From positions 248,001-312,000 of the forward strand of contig NZ_ANBA01000007.1 of assembly GCF_000341085.1 (NCBI RefSeq): DNA of 64,000 bases. Reading direction: 5' to 3'. How positions within the stretch are numbered: the first letter of the stretch is position 1; each line of letters opens with the position of its first letter. The notes below the pieces were generated by a model. That model was not told the DNA's origin. It did no database searches and was given only the letters and a program-made list of their open reading frames with translations. Positions 34,591 through 42,521 of the stretch are shown here, piece after piece. A program made the position numbers and the translations under genes. Source of the stretch: Nocardiopsis ganjiahuensis DSM 45031. GTDB lineage: Bacteria > Actinomycetota > Actinomycetes > Streptosporangiales > Streptosporangiaceae.

Positions 34591-34863
34591 ATGCCGTCGC
34601 TCTGGGTGTCGGCGGCCTTCCTGTTCCTGGACCGGCTGCGCGGACGGGTCAACTCGGTGTGGACCGCCCAGGCCACCATCGGAGATTCCGCCGGTGCGCT
34701 CACCCTCGGCGGACTGGCGCCCCTCACTCGGTGCGGCCGGCGCGCTCACCGTCGTCGGTACCCTCGCGGTGGCCTTCGCCGGACTGTGCACCGTCCAGGT
34801 ACTGCGGGAACCCGCCGTTTCGCCGGGCGAACCGGCTTCCGGGGGACAGCTGAACCAGCAGTG
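34591..34863 (+). pseudogene. C-terminal remnant of an MFS transporter
   Basis: FLDRLRGRVNSVWTAQATIGDSAG followed, after a frameshift near 34730, by GALTVVGTLAVAFAGLCTVQVLREP and a stop at 34863. This reads as the last two helices of a major-facilitator protein. No start, no N-terminal domains and a broken frame indicate a decayed gene. Confidence 0.6.
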
Positions 34864-34928
34864 ACCGTGGGTGGCAACGGTGTGCCCGGAGGACACGCCT
34901 GTCGGAAGGCGGTGAATAGGCTCCCCGT

Positions 34929-35327
34929 ATGCACGAGGAGATCCGGCTGCGGTTCCCCGTCGACGACGAGGAACTGTCCCGCCTGCACGCCGACGCCTTC
35001 GCCCACGAGTTCGACCTGGTCCCCTGGTCCGAGAGGTTGGAGCGCCACAGCCGATCCTGGGCGGGGGCGTTCGTCCGGGGGCGGCTCGTCGGCTTCGTGC
35101 ACGCGGTGTGGGACGGAGGGAAGCACGCGTTTCTCCTGGACACCGCGGTGGCCCCGGACATGAGGGACCCGGGCGTGGGCGGGCGGGTCGTCACCGCACT
35201 GCTGGAGGACCTGCGGGGATTAGGTATTGAGTGGGTGCACGTCGACTACGAGCCCCATCTCGAAGCGTTCTACCGGCAGGCCTGCGGCTTCGGCCCGACA
35301 CGGGCGGGCCTGCTCAGGCTCACCTGA
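34929..35327 (+). CDS. GNAT-family N-acetyltransferase
   Basis: 132 aa from ATG 34929. The acetyl-CoA site is LDTAVAPDMRDPGVGGRVVTALLEDL (R-x-x-G-x-G variant, about residues 69-94), and motif B is EAFYRQACGFGPT. The N-terminus is slightly shorter than usual. Substrate unknown, cytoplasmic. It stands alone between the MFS remnant and the DUF397/XRE pair. Confidence 0.82.
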   Translation: MHEEIRLRFPVDDEELSRLHADAFAHEFDLVPWSERLERHSRSWAGAFVRGRLVGFVHAVWDGGKHAFLLDTAVAPDMRDPGVGGRVVTALLEDLRGLGIEWVHVDYEPHLEAFYRQACGFGPTRAGLLRLT

Positions 35328-35397
35328 GGTCTCTCTGCAGGCGAACCCCGGGCCGTGGAAACGGCCCCGGGGCTCGAAGAGTGAGATGGGGGAGGGG

Positions 35398-35592
35398 TCA
35401 GCCGGTGTGTGGAGCCTTCACGGAGGAGAGGAAGGCGTTCCAGCCACCAGAGGCGAACGCCAGGTGCCCCAGCTCGGGCTGCTTGGAGTCCCGCACCAGT
35501 GTCTTCGACGAAGCCTCGGCAACCTCTACGCAGTCTTTGCCGCCACCGCTGTAGCTGCTCTTCCGCCAACGGTCGGACTCGACGTCACTCAC
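35398..35592 (-). CDS. DUF397 protein
   Basis: 64 aa from ATG 35592, overlapping the stop of the XRE-type gene by 4 bp. The DUF397 signature WRKSSYSGGGKDCVEVAE and VRDSKQPELGHLAF is complete. In streptomycetes these small proteins are paired with XRE/DUF5753 regulators (WhiJ-type systems) and influence development. The partner here is truncated. Confidence 0.9.
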   Translation of the reverse strand: MSDVESDRWRKSSYSGGGKDCVEVAEASSKTLVRDSKQPELGHLAFASGGWNAFLSSVKAPHTG

Positions 35593-36041
35593 CCGTAACT
35601 CTCCTCAGCTAGCTTCTCGATCAGCGCCTGGGACTCTGTGGGGTTCAGCGCTGCATCGGAGGTATGCGCGGCACACACCTTATACCGGGCCGGATCGCCG
35701 GGATCCTCCACGTACACATCACCGAAAAGCCCTTCCTGGTAAGCGACAGGAGTGTCTTCTGCGTCAGGGAACTCGAAGAGAGTGAACTGTCCCCATTGGC
35801 CCATGTACAGGCCGGCGTCCAAGGGGATGATCCGAATGGTGATATTCGGACGTTTTGCCAGATCAACGAGTCGCGCCAGCTGATGCTTCTGAGCTGTTTC
35901 CGGCTGGACTCCTCGACGCAGAGCGATCTCGTCCAGTACCGCGAACACCTGTGGTGGTTCCTTCCGAGCAAGGATTCCTTGGCGTTCCATCCTTGCGGTC
36001 ACCTGACGCTCGACTTCCTCCGTGGTGGCCTCGGGGACCAT
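35589..36041 (-). pseudogene. XRE/DUF5753-type regulator lacking its DNA-binding domain
   Basis: What remains is the DUF5753 effector domain: EATTEEVERQVTARMERQGIL, QLARLVDLAKRPNITIRIIPLDAGLYMG and FGDVYVEDPGDPARY. Family members are about 270-290 aa with an N-terminal Cro/C1 helix-turn-helix. Here only 150 aa follow the first ATG. The frame upstream still reads SEEYARIVIRTMVPE, as in the family, then diverges before 36075. The helix-turn-helix half is gone, and the sequence runs into the truncated ATPase gene of the opposite strand. Confidence 0.75.
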
Positions 36042-36121
36042 GGTGCGGATGACGATCCGCGCATATTCCTCTGAACCTGCGGCCCACGGCAGCTCGGATA
36101 CCCGCGCCCATCACCGAGGAC

Positions 36122-36478
36122 GTGCTGCTCATCACCAGCGAGATCACCACGAACGCCCTGCTCCACTCGCTCTCGGCGGGCCGGCGCGGGGCGTTCGTCG
36201 TTTCCGCGTTCTTCTACACCCACTGCCTGCGCGTTTCTGTCCGTAGCGTCAGTGCTGCCCGAACCCGCGCACCCCACCTGCGCGTGCTCCCGGTCAGCCC
36301 CGATGCCGAACACGGTCGCGGTCTCCTCCTGGTCAACGCCCTCGCCAGTACCTGGGGCAGCGAGCCCACCCGCAACGGCCCCGCCGTCTACTTCACCCTC
36401 GACTGGGAGCCCTCGGAACCGTCGCCCAAACCCCGGCCTCTGACCGCTTTCACCCGCTTGCCCCACCGGCAGGGATGA
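36122..36478 (+). pseudogene. truncated RsbW-like ATP-binding protein
   Basis: The GHKL ATPase core begins abruptly: TEDVLLITSEITTNALLHS (N-box Asn), followed by DAEHGRGLLLVNALASTWG (G2 box) and PAVYFTLDW. The normal N-terminal 40-50 residues and their start codon are missing. Upstream in the same frame only about 20 non-family codons precede it. Such anti-sigma-like ATPases usually sit beside XRE/DUF397 pairs. A junction near 36075 joins its decapitated 5' end to that of the XRE gene. Some product from internal starts is possible. Confidence 0.65.
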
Positions 36479-36687
36479 GCATGGTCGGTTACAGCGTCTT
36501 CCCCAGTCACGAGATCCAGCAGCTCCGCAAGGAGTTCCCGCACCACCTGATCTGCGAACTCCACAACCACCACGGCCAGCCGGTGTTCGTGGCGACCCTG
36601 CTCCGCCGTAGCTGCCCGTGCCCGCCGGACCTAGTCACCGCGTCCACGCCCACTGCTCTGCGCGAGGCCCTCGCCTCCATCCGTTGA
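36475..36687 (+). CDS. small hypothetical protein after the ATPase remnant
   Basis: 70 aa from ATG 36475, overlapping the ATPase stop (ATGA). It contains HHLICELHNHHGQPVFVATL and a CPCPPD pair of cysteines, ending in a helix TALREALASIR. I know no named family. The translational coupling to the ATPase suggests it was a partner of it. It borders the CRISPR leader. Confidence 0.5.
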   Translation: MSMVGYSVFPSHEIQQLRKEFPHHLICELHNHHGQPVFVATLLRRSCPCPPDLVTASTPTALREALASIR

Positions 36688-36832
36688 CAGCAAGGGCCGG
36701 GCAGCATTACCCCTGTCCGGCCTACTACGGCCCTCTATCATGTGATTCAGTGCAGGATCGAGGTCTCGGAAACCGTGGCCTGAGGCTAGGTTGCGGCAAG
36801 ATAACGGCCCGCATCGTTGCAGGTCGTTAAGT
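36688..36832 (+). promoter_or_regulatory. probable CRISPR leader
   Basis: 145 bp without an ORF, locally AT-richer (CTCTATCATGTGATTC, CAAGATAACGG, GTCGTTAA just before repeat 1). It is placed on the leader side because repeats degenerate at the opposite end, and the repeat orientation equals that of type I-E arrays read away from the leader. Confidence 0.55.
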
Positions 36833-38935
36833 GTGAGCCCCGCGCACGCGGGGATGGACCCGCGCCCGCTCGGGGTCCATCGTGTGCCGGTTCGTGAGCC
36901 CCGCGCACGCGGGGATGGACCGACCGGTGATCGCAGATACCTGCGCACATCCGCGTGAGCCCCGCGCACGCGGGGATGGACCGGGCCGGGAGTGGAGTCC
37001 CGGCCCGCAGTCATCGTGAGCCCCGCGCACGCGGGGATGGACCGGACGTGCGCGGCCAGCTGGACACCGTGGCCGCGTGAGCCCCGCGCACGCGGGGATG
37101 GACCGATCTCGGTGCGCCGCATGGTGTTGCTGGTGGTGTGAGCCCCGCGCACGCGGGGATGGACCGGCCCAACGGCCCCAGGCCCCGACGAGTCGACCGT
37201 GAGCCCCGCGCACGCGGGGATGGACCGTGGCATGTCCATGACAAATTGGAATGAGTGGGGTGAGCCCCGCGCACGCGGGGATGGACCGCCAACGCCTCAT
37301 GACCTCTCGCCCGATCGGCTGTGAGCCCCGCGCACGCGGGGATGGACCGGTGGCGTTGGGGTCGGCTTTGAGTATCTGGTAGTGAGCCCCGCGCACGCGG
37401 GGATGGACCGAGCCAGGGTGTGGGAGCGGTAGCGCGCGGCCAGTGAGCCCCGCGCACGCGGGGATGGACCGCACGTCTCCGTCGTCGTTCTCCTCCAGGC
37501 CCTGTGAGCCCCGCGCACGCGGGGATGGACCGCACCGGCCTCGCGGGCGGCCGTGATCCGGTCGGTGAGCCCCGCGCACGCGGGGATGGACCGGCCGACA
37601 CCGATTCCGCCTGGGTCCAGCCCTAGTGAGCCCCGCGCACGCGGGGATGGACCGGAGCATCGAGCGGGCGATGATGCTGGTGGAGGGTGAGCCCCGCGCA
37701 CGCGGGGATGGACCCACGGCGGGGTCGGGGCGGCGGCCGCCGCGTCCGTGAGCCCCGCGCACGCGGGGATGGACCGTACGCCAGCGACGGATCACCCCCG
37801 GCCAGACCCGTGAGCCCCGCGCACGCGGGGATGGACCGGAGACGCGCTTGATGACCTCGCCGCCCGTCGCGTGAGCCCCGCGCACGCGGGGATGGACCTG
37901 CCCCGTACCGTCTCGTGACTGCTGACCACCGGTGAGCCCCGCGCACGCGGGGATGGACCGGCGCTGCCACTGGAACCGGCCCTCGGAGAACAGTGAGCCC
38001 CGCGCACGCGGGGATGGACCGAACCGGCACACGATGGACCCCGAGCGGGCGCGGTGAGCCCCGCGCACGCGGGGATGGACCGGCACCACCCGAGTGCAGG
38101 TGTGGCCCGTCGCCGTGAGCCCCGCGCACGCGGGGATGGACCGGACTTCTTCGGGTTCTCCGCGAACACGCTCGTGTGAGCCCCGCGCACGCGGGGATGG
38201 ACCGGAGATCCCGGCGAACCTCTCCCTGTGAGTCCGGTGAGCCCCGCGCACGCGGGGATGGACCGGCCCGCTTCGCGCTCATCATCGCGCCCATCGGTGA
38301 GCCCCGCGCACGCGGGGATGGACCGTACACGACCGGCCGCGCCGGGGACCTCGCCCAGTGAGCCCCGCGCACGCGGGGATGGACCGGGGGGAGGGTCATG
38401 ACCACCACCCAAACCGAAGTGAGCCCCGCGCACGCGGGGATGGACCGGCCGCTACAGCGGCGCCTGGTCGCGCCAGCGGGTGAGCCCCGCGCACGCGGGG
38501 ATGGACCGGTGTCCCTGTCCGCCCAGGACGCGGAGCTGATGTGAGCCCCGCGCACGCGGGGATGGACCGGGCATGGGCGCCATCAGCGGCAACGTCTACG
38601 TGTGAGCCGCGCGCACGCGGGGATGGACCGGGCATGGGCGCCATCAGCGGCAACGTCTACGTGTGAGCCCCGCGCACGCGGGGATGGACCGATCCGCCGC
38701 GTCAAGGAGCTGCACGCCCAGGGGTGAGCCCCGCGCACGCGGGGATGGACCGGAGCCGTTCGAGCTCGACCTCGACGACGAACGGTGAGCCCCGCGCACG
38801 CGGGGATGGACCGAGCAAGGGAGCGCGCGCTGTGACGGACCGCTAGTGAGCCCCGCGCACGCGGGGATGGACCGAAGAAGACCAGCCCCACGCCCAAGCG
38901 CGACCAGTGAGCCCCCCGCGCGCGGGGATGGACCG
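36833..38935 (+). CRISPR. type I-E CRISPR array, 35 repeats and 34 spacers
   Basis: Repeats of 28-29 bp (GTGAGCCCCGCGCACGCG then GGGATGGACC plus usually G) begin at 36833 and recur every 61 bp to 38907. Exceptions are one 62-bp period (37748 to 37810) and one 60-bp period (38237 to 38297). The inner palindrome and GTGAGCCCC start are typical of actinobacterial type I-E repeats. Repeat 30 (38602) has C to G at base 8, and repeat 35 (38907) is altered in the centre. A strongly decayed 36th copy keeps only GTGAGCC at 38968. Spacers 29 and 30 are identical, and spacers 1 and 20 are reverse complements. No cas genes are in the window. Confidence 0.98.
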
Positions 38936-39055
38936 CGTTACGGGAAAGCGAGCCTTGGTCTGCCAGAGTGAGCCTTGCGGACAGGCGACCCCGGTCGAAG
39001 CACGTTGAGGTTCATTCGCGAAGGTGGTGCGATACGGAAGCGGCGGTGGTTGCAG

Positions 39056-39433
39056 ATGCCTCAGGTTGCGGAGTGCTTTGCCCTGGATCTCGTCGAGAGA
39101 TTTCCACTGCTCGGGCAGAACATCGATTTCTACTACGACGGCCCGGAGGACTTTCTCGCGCACGTGTTCTTCGGGATTGAAGTGACCCCCGAGGTTGTCG
39201 CTGCATATGTCGCGGAGGTCAGCGGTGTACCGGTCGAGGAAAGGCTCAACTGGCGTGGAGTGCTCAGTTTCCTCAACCGCTGCCTGCAGTCCGAAGACAG
39301 GGTCATGAGGACCGTGATCGGCACGTCCTTCCTGTTTCAGCTTCCCGCGCCCGGCCAGGAAGGCTATGGCATCGTGGACGAGCTGGACGACGGGCTGGCG
39401 CGACTCTTTGAGGTGGCAAGGCCGAACGGCTGA
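39056..39433 (+). CDS. hypothetical acidic protein next to the CRISPR array
   Basis: 125 aa from ATG 39056; the open frame extends upstream to 38975 but there enters the decayed CRISPR repeat, so the inner start is preferred. Composition is acidic with FPLLGQNIDFYYDGPEDFLAHVFFGIEVT and a helical second half (RGVLSFLNRCLQSEDRVMRTVI). No signal peptide or TM. It resembles small immunity-type or DUF proteins in style, but I cannot name a family. No Cas motif is present. Confidence 0.55.
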   Translation: MPQVAECFALDLVERFPLLGQNIDFYYDGPEDFLAHVFFGIEVTPEVVAAYVAEVSGVPVEERLNWRGVLSFLNRCLQSEDRVMRTVIGTSFLFQLPAPGQEGYGIVDELDDGLARLFEVARPNG

Positions 39434-39461
39434 CCTCCTGGAGTCCATCCGGGGGCACACC

Positions 39462-39641
39462 ATGAAGATCACCGCAGACCACATCCGCGGCCTGTTCGAC
39501 GCCCTTGCCACCGACATCCAGGGCCGCAACGCGCCCGTGCTCGTCTTGGACGACGACGGCGGCGGCCCGTGCATCCTCCCTGTGGGTCGGCCCCTGGGTA
39601 GTGAGGCTCCGCGTGACCAACGGTCGCCTGGCCCCGCCTGA
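39462..39641 (+). CDS. possible small protein (59 aa)
   Basis: From ATG 39462 after GGGGGCAC: MKITADHIRGLFDALATDIQ, then VLVLDDDGGGPCILPVG and a stop at 39641. The first 45 residues look like a real small domain, the tail less so. It could be the start of a gene truncated by rearrangement. Function unknown. Confidence 0.35.
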   Translation: MKITADHIRGLFDALATDIQGRNAPVLVLDDDGGGPCILPVGRPLGSEAPRDQRSPGPA

Positions 39642-39736
39642 TCGGCGGGCCGGTGGCGGTACCCACCTGATCACGGCGGTGGCCGCCTCATGCCCGGGGG
39701 TTCCTCAGGGCGAGCTCTCCGAGCGCGGCTTGAGCA

Positions 39737-40309
39737 TCAAGTTCGAAGAGAGCTGTTGCGCTTGCCGGCGAGGAAGCGCGCCTTCTTCTCGCGATTCCCA
39801 CACGTGCCCATGTCACACCATTTCCTTGTACGGCTTCGACTGGTGTCGAAGAATGCGGCCCGGCACGTTGGCGATGCACACAAAGCGACCCTTCCGTCAC
39901 GTTCTCCCGCGATGATGCTGATCGCATCTGCGGCAATGACGCTGAGTGCGTCATCAACAGAAGCGGAACCCAATTGCCATTTCCGCATTCCTTCGGGCGT
40001 CAGGATCGCCGATGCCTGACCGTGAGTACTGCAGTCGTTGAGTACTCGGGTGGCTGAAGAGGGAATCGGTTCCTGTTCGGCAACGGCGGTAAGTGCTGCA
40101 TGAATCGACTCCCTCAGCTCTCGCGCGCGGTCGAGCTGGGGCTGGGCGCAGGAGTCGACCGCGAGCCCATTGGCCGCCAGCCAGTCCGCGAGTCGCAGCG
40201 GCACAGGAATGCGTTCCACTGCTTTTCCGCAACGTTCCGTCAGGGTCCCGGTGAAGCTGGTCGCCAGCACGCTGCCATCACGGAAATCAGGGAAAGACAT
40301 AGCAACCAT
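39737..40309 (-). CDS. CGNR zinc-finger regulator
   Basis: About 190 aa from ATG 40309 (ATG 40300 is an equal alternative). The longer frame reads through two operator-like palindromes and is not credible. The N-terminal ABATE-like domain (FRDGSVLATSFTGTLTER..., LADWLAANGL) is followed by the C-terminal CGNR finger: RVALCASPTCRAAFFDTSRSRTRKWCDMGTCGNREKKARF (four Cys, CGNR motif). Such proteins are stress or ligand-responsive transcription regulators. It is divergent from the LysE-type exporter gene, its likely target. Confidence 0.88.
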   Translation of the reverse strand: MVAMSFPDFRDGSVLATSFTGTLTERCGKAVERIPVPLRLADWLAANGLAVDSCAQPQLDRARELRESIHAALTAVAEQEPIPSSATRVLNDCSTHGQASAILTPEGMRKWQLGSASVDDALSVIAADAISIIAGERDGRVALCASPTCRAAFFDTSRSRTRKWCDMGTCGNREKKARFLAGKRNSSLRT

Positions 40310-40375
40310 GGAACCATCATAGAGGGTTCCCTCTGGGGGTGCAAGCATGATAGAACCGCCATAGATGGTTCTATT
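40310..40375. promoter_or_regulatory. two copies of a palindromic operator upstream of the CGNR gene
   Basis: GGAACC-N9-GGTTCC at 40310-40330 and TAGAACC-N9-GGTTCTA at 40351-40373 share the core GAACCNNCATAGANGGTTC, 42 bp apart centre to centre. They abut the CGNR start codon in the divergent region, so autoregulation is likely. Confidence 0.65.
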
Positions 40376-40513
40376 TCGACTTGGGGAGCTCATGACACCC
40401 TCCAAGGTCAGTGCTGGGTTGGTGGCCTCCAGCGGCGGTATCCCAGTATGGAGTGATCACTGTCAGTGCTGCGGAGTTCCCGTACTCCACGTCAGGGCCG
40501 GAGGTGTTCGACG

Positions 40514-41137
40514 ATGCTGGATCTGACGGTGCTGCCGGCCTTCATCGCAGCGATCTTGCTCTTTCTTGTTTCGCCCGGTCCTGATATGGCCTACATGATC
40601 GCAGTGGGATTCGCAGGTGGCCGACGGGCAGCGGTAAAAGCCATCCTCGGTATCTGCACGGGCATGAGTGTCTACGCCGCCGTCGTCGTGGTGGGGATAG
40701 GGGGCATCGCCCAATTGCACCCGCTGGTATTTGACGCAGTGCGGATTTTTGGCGCGGGTTATCTGCTGTGGTTGTCATATGTGACAACACGCAATGCGCG
40801 TCGAACGATCGGAAATCATGGCGACCTCAAGGCCGGTGAGTGGTATCTCCGGGGTGTGCTCGTCAGCCTGGCAAACCCGAAGCTCATGTTGTTCTTCCTT
40901 GCGGTGCTCCCGCAGTTCACGGGAAGTGCGGATAACTATACTTTGCAGTTGGCGATGCTCGGTGCAGTTGACGTTCTCGTGGAGATGGTTCTTTATGGGG
41001 GTGTCGGGGTGCTGGCTGGATCTTTTCATGCGCGCCTTTCCGGTTCGTCAAAAGCGGTGGCTGTGCTGAACTATGCGGCGAGTGCCGTTTATTTTGTGCT
41101 GGCGACGGCGATCATTGCTGAGGTCGTCACTGCCTAG
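40514..41137 (+). CDS. LysE/RhtB-family amino-acid exporter
   Basis: 207 aa from ATG 40514 (CCGGAGGTG 8 nt upstream). Six hydrophobic segments are seen, with the family signature LVSPGPDMAYMIAVGFAGGRRAAV at residues 18-41 and VSLANPKLMLFFLAVLPQF near 120. It exports amino acids or derivatives across the membrane. It is divergent from the CGNR regulator, with palindromic operators between them, which suggests regulated efflux. The gene has lower GC at third positions than its neighbours. Confidence 0.9.
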   Translation: MLDLTVLPAFIAAILLFLVSPGPDMAYMIAVGFAGGRRAAVKAILGICTGMSVYAAVVVVGIGGIAQLHPLVFDAVRIFGAGYLLWLSYVTTRNARRTIGNHGDLKAGEWYLRGVLVSLANPKLMLFFLAVLPQFTGSADNYTLQLAMLGAVDVLVEMVLYGGVGVLAGSFHARLSGSSKAVAVLNYAASAVYFVLATAIIAEVVTA

Positions 41138-41449
41138 TGCTCCAGTCGAACTCGGAGGTCTCGGTGCCACGCCCGCGACGAGTTCTTCGCCGCCGGCCGT
41201 GTCGATCCGCAGCCGGTCGGTGATCCTGTTCCGGGTGTCGTCCAGGGGCCTGCATCGGTGGCGTCCGGGCGCGTTCGCCGAGCCTGCCAGGGCAGAGCCC
41301 GCATCGCTCCTACTGCGAAAACAGTGCCTGCCGATCGCCTGGGGGAATCGGCCAGTCGGTTCTGCGACGGGTCGAGCACGGACCGTTGCCTCTTCGTGCA
41401 CGATCTGATACTTAGAGTGACTGTCGGTTTCCTTGATGATCGGAGCGCC
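41138..41449. other. 312-bp region without a supported gene
   Basis: No ORF with a ribosome site and normal codon bias. On the minus strand a fragment reading DDTRNRITDRLRIDTAGGEE looks protein-like but has no start or stop context and may be a relic. Confidence 0.4.
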
Positions 41450-41713
41450 ATGCGTCGTGTCCTGGCTGTCCTGTCCCTGTCCGCCGCCCTCACTGCTGCG
41501 GCCGTGCCCGCCGCCGCAGAGAGCGATCAGGGGTGCACTCAGGCCTACAGCAGCATGTACCCGGGCCCCAACGGCGAGACCACGGGCGAGGGGCACTTCG
41601 CCCATGGGGAGAGCTACCAGGGACGCACCTGCAACAACGGCTGGTGGGTGGAGGACCACCCGGTGCTGGGCCCGTTTGTTCCGGAGGTCGGGTGGACACC
41701 GGCGGTCGGATGA
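41450..41713 (+). CDS. small secreted protein
   Basis: 87 aa from ATG 41450, CGGAG 5 nt upstream. Sec signal peptide MRRVLAVLSLSAALTAAAVP with cleavage near AAAES. The mature part is about 63 aa with two cysteines (QGCTQAY and RTCNNGWW), likely one disulfide, and many Gly/Tyr/Trp. No family known to me. A strong terminator follows. Confidence 0.72.
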   Translation: MRRVLAVLSLSAALTAAAVPAAAESDQGCTQAYSSMYPGPNGETTGEGHFAHGESYQGRTCNNGWWVEDHPVLGPFVPEVGWTPAVG

Positions 41714-41730
41714 GGCCAGAACGAACGACC

Positions 41731-41762
41731 CGGGTGGGCGGCCCGCTCGGGCCGCCCACCCG
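41731..41762. terminator. terminator between secreted protein and GAP-family gene
   Basis: A perfect 14-bp stem (41731-41744 with 41749-41762), loop GCTC, between convergent genes. Confidence 0.8.
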
Positions 41763-41825
41763 AGGGCTCCCGTCTTTGCGGGAGTGAGTGAACCGGCGGC
41801 GGGCACCCGAGCACAGGCACGCGGC

Positions 41826-42509
41826 TCAGCCGAGCAGGACCCCCAGGCCCTTGGCGGCGAACACGCCGCCGAAGACGAACAGCACGGTCATGGTCACGGT
41901 GTCGTTGTTGGCGGTCAGCCAGCTGCGGGCTCGCTCCAGGGCGTGCGCGCCGCGCTCGCCCCACACCGCGGCCGCGACCACGGGTGCGAGCAGGCCCAGG
42001 CTGCCCAGCACCGCGAACACCAGGGCGGCCAGCGCCGTACCACCGGTACCCAGGTCGAAGGCGGCGATGGCGGCACCGCCGCCGAGGATCATCGCCAGGC
42101 TCTTGGGGTTGGCCCCCGCCAGCAGTACGGCCAGGCCCACCACCCTGCCGCCTCCCATGGAACCGATCGCGGTCAACCACGCCGGAGGCTCCGGTTCGGT
42201 CCCCGAGGGCTGCCCCAGGCGGTCCCGCAGGTTCTTGACCGTCACCAGGAGCAGAAGCAGGCCCAGCAGGAGCTGCGCCCAACCCACCCAGACCGGCGAT
42301 TCCCCCGAGGCGGTGGTGTCGCCGGTCCCGGCGGCGAGGCCCACCGCAGCGGACACCACCAGGACGACGGCGGCCCAGGTGAGGACGAACGCCAGTGCTT
42401 TGCCCCGCCCCGCGGGGGCCATGAGCAGCAGGATGACGGCGACGATCGGCAGCGGCGCGGCGATCAGGCCCACCACGAAGGGCAGCACCTGGGTGAGAGC
42501 GTTGAGCAC
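41826..42509 (-). CDS. GAP-family (Sap-like) membrane transporter
   Basis: 227 aa from ATG 42509. Six hydrophobic segments with the GAP/LysE-superfamily pattern: VVGLIAAPLPIVAVILLL at the start and LAGANPKSLAMILGGGAAIA in the middle, the latter equivalent to the LysE NPK motif. Mycobacterial homologues (Sap) take part in export of glycolipids, but most members have no known substrate. It lies 12 bp after the SulP gene on the same strand, so the two are one operon. Confidence 0.82.
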   Translation of the reverse strand: MLNALTQVLPFVVGLIAAPLPIVAVILLLMAPAGRGKALAFVLTWAAVVLVVSAAVGLAAGTGDTTASGESPVWVGWAQLLLGLLLLLVTVKNLRDRLGQPSGTEPEPPAWLTAIGSMGGGRVVGLAVLLAGANPKSLAMILGGGAAIAAFDLGTGGTALAALVFAVLGSLGLLAPVVAAAVWGERGAHALERARSWLTANNDTVTMTVLFVFGGVFAAKGLGVLLG

Positions 42510-42521
42510 GGTACCTCCGGG

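Noticed and set aside
36631..38897. Long open frames through the CRISPR array encoding repeated SIPACAGLT / VHPRVRGAH / GPSPRARGS peptides
   Set aside because: These are translations of the repeats on the minus strand, a well-known annotation artefact. There is no start, ribosome site or codon bias of a gene.
36833..38935. Spacers matching genes of this window (self-targeting)
   Set aside because: I compared spacers by eye with the neighbouring genes and saw no match. A systematic search of the genome was not possible here.
39056..39433. A Cas or anti-CRISPR protein next to the array
   Set aside because: The acidic composition is suggestive, but no Cas motif or recognised anti-CRISPR feature is seen. 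Position alone is not evidence.
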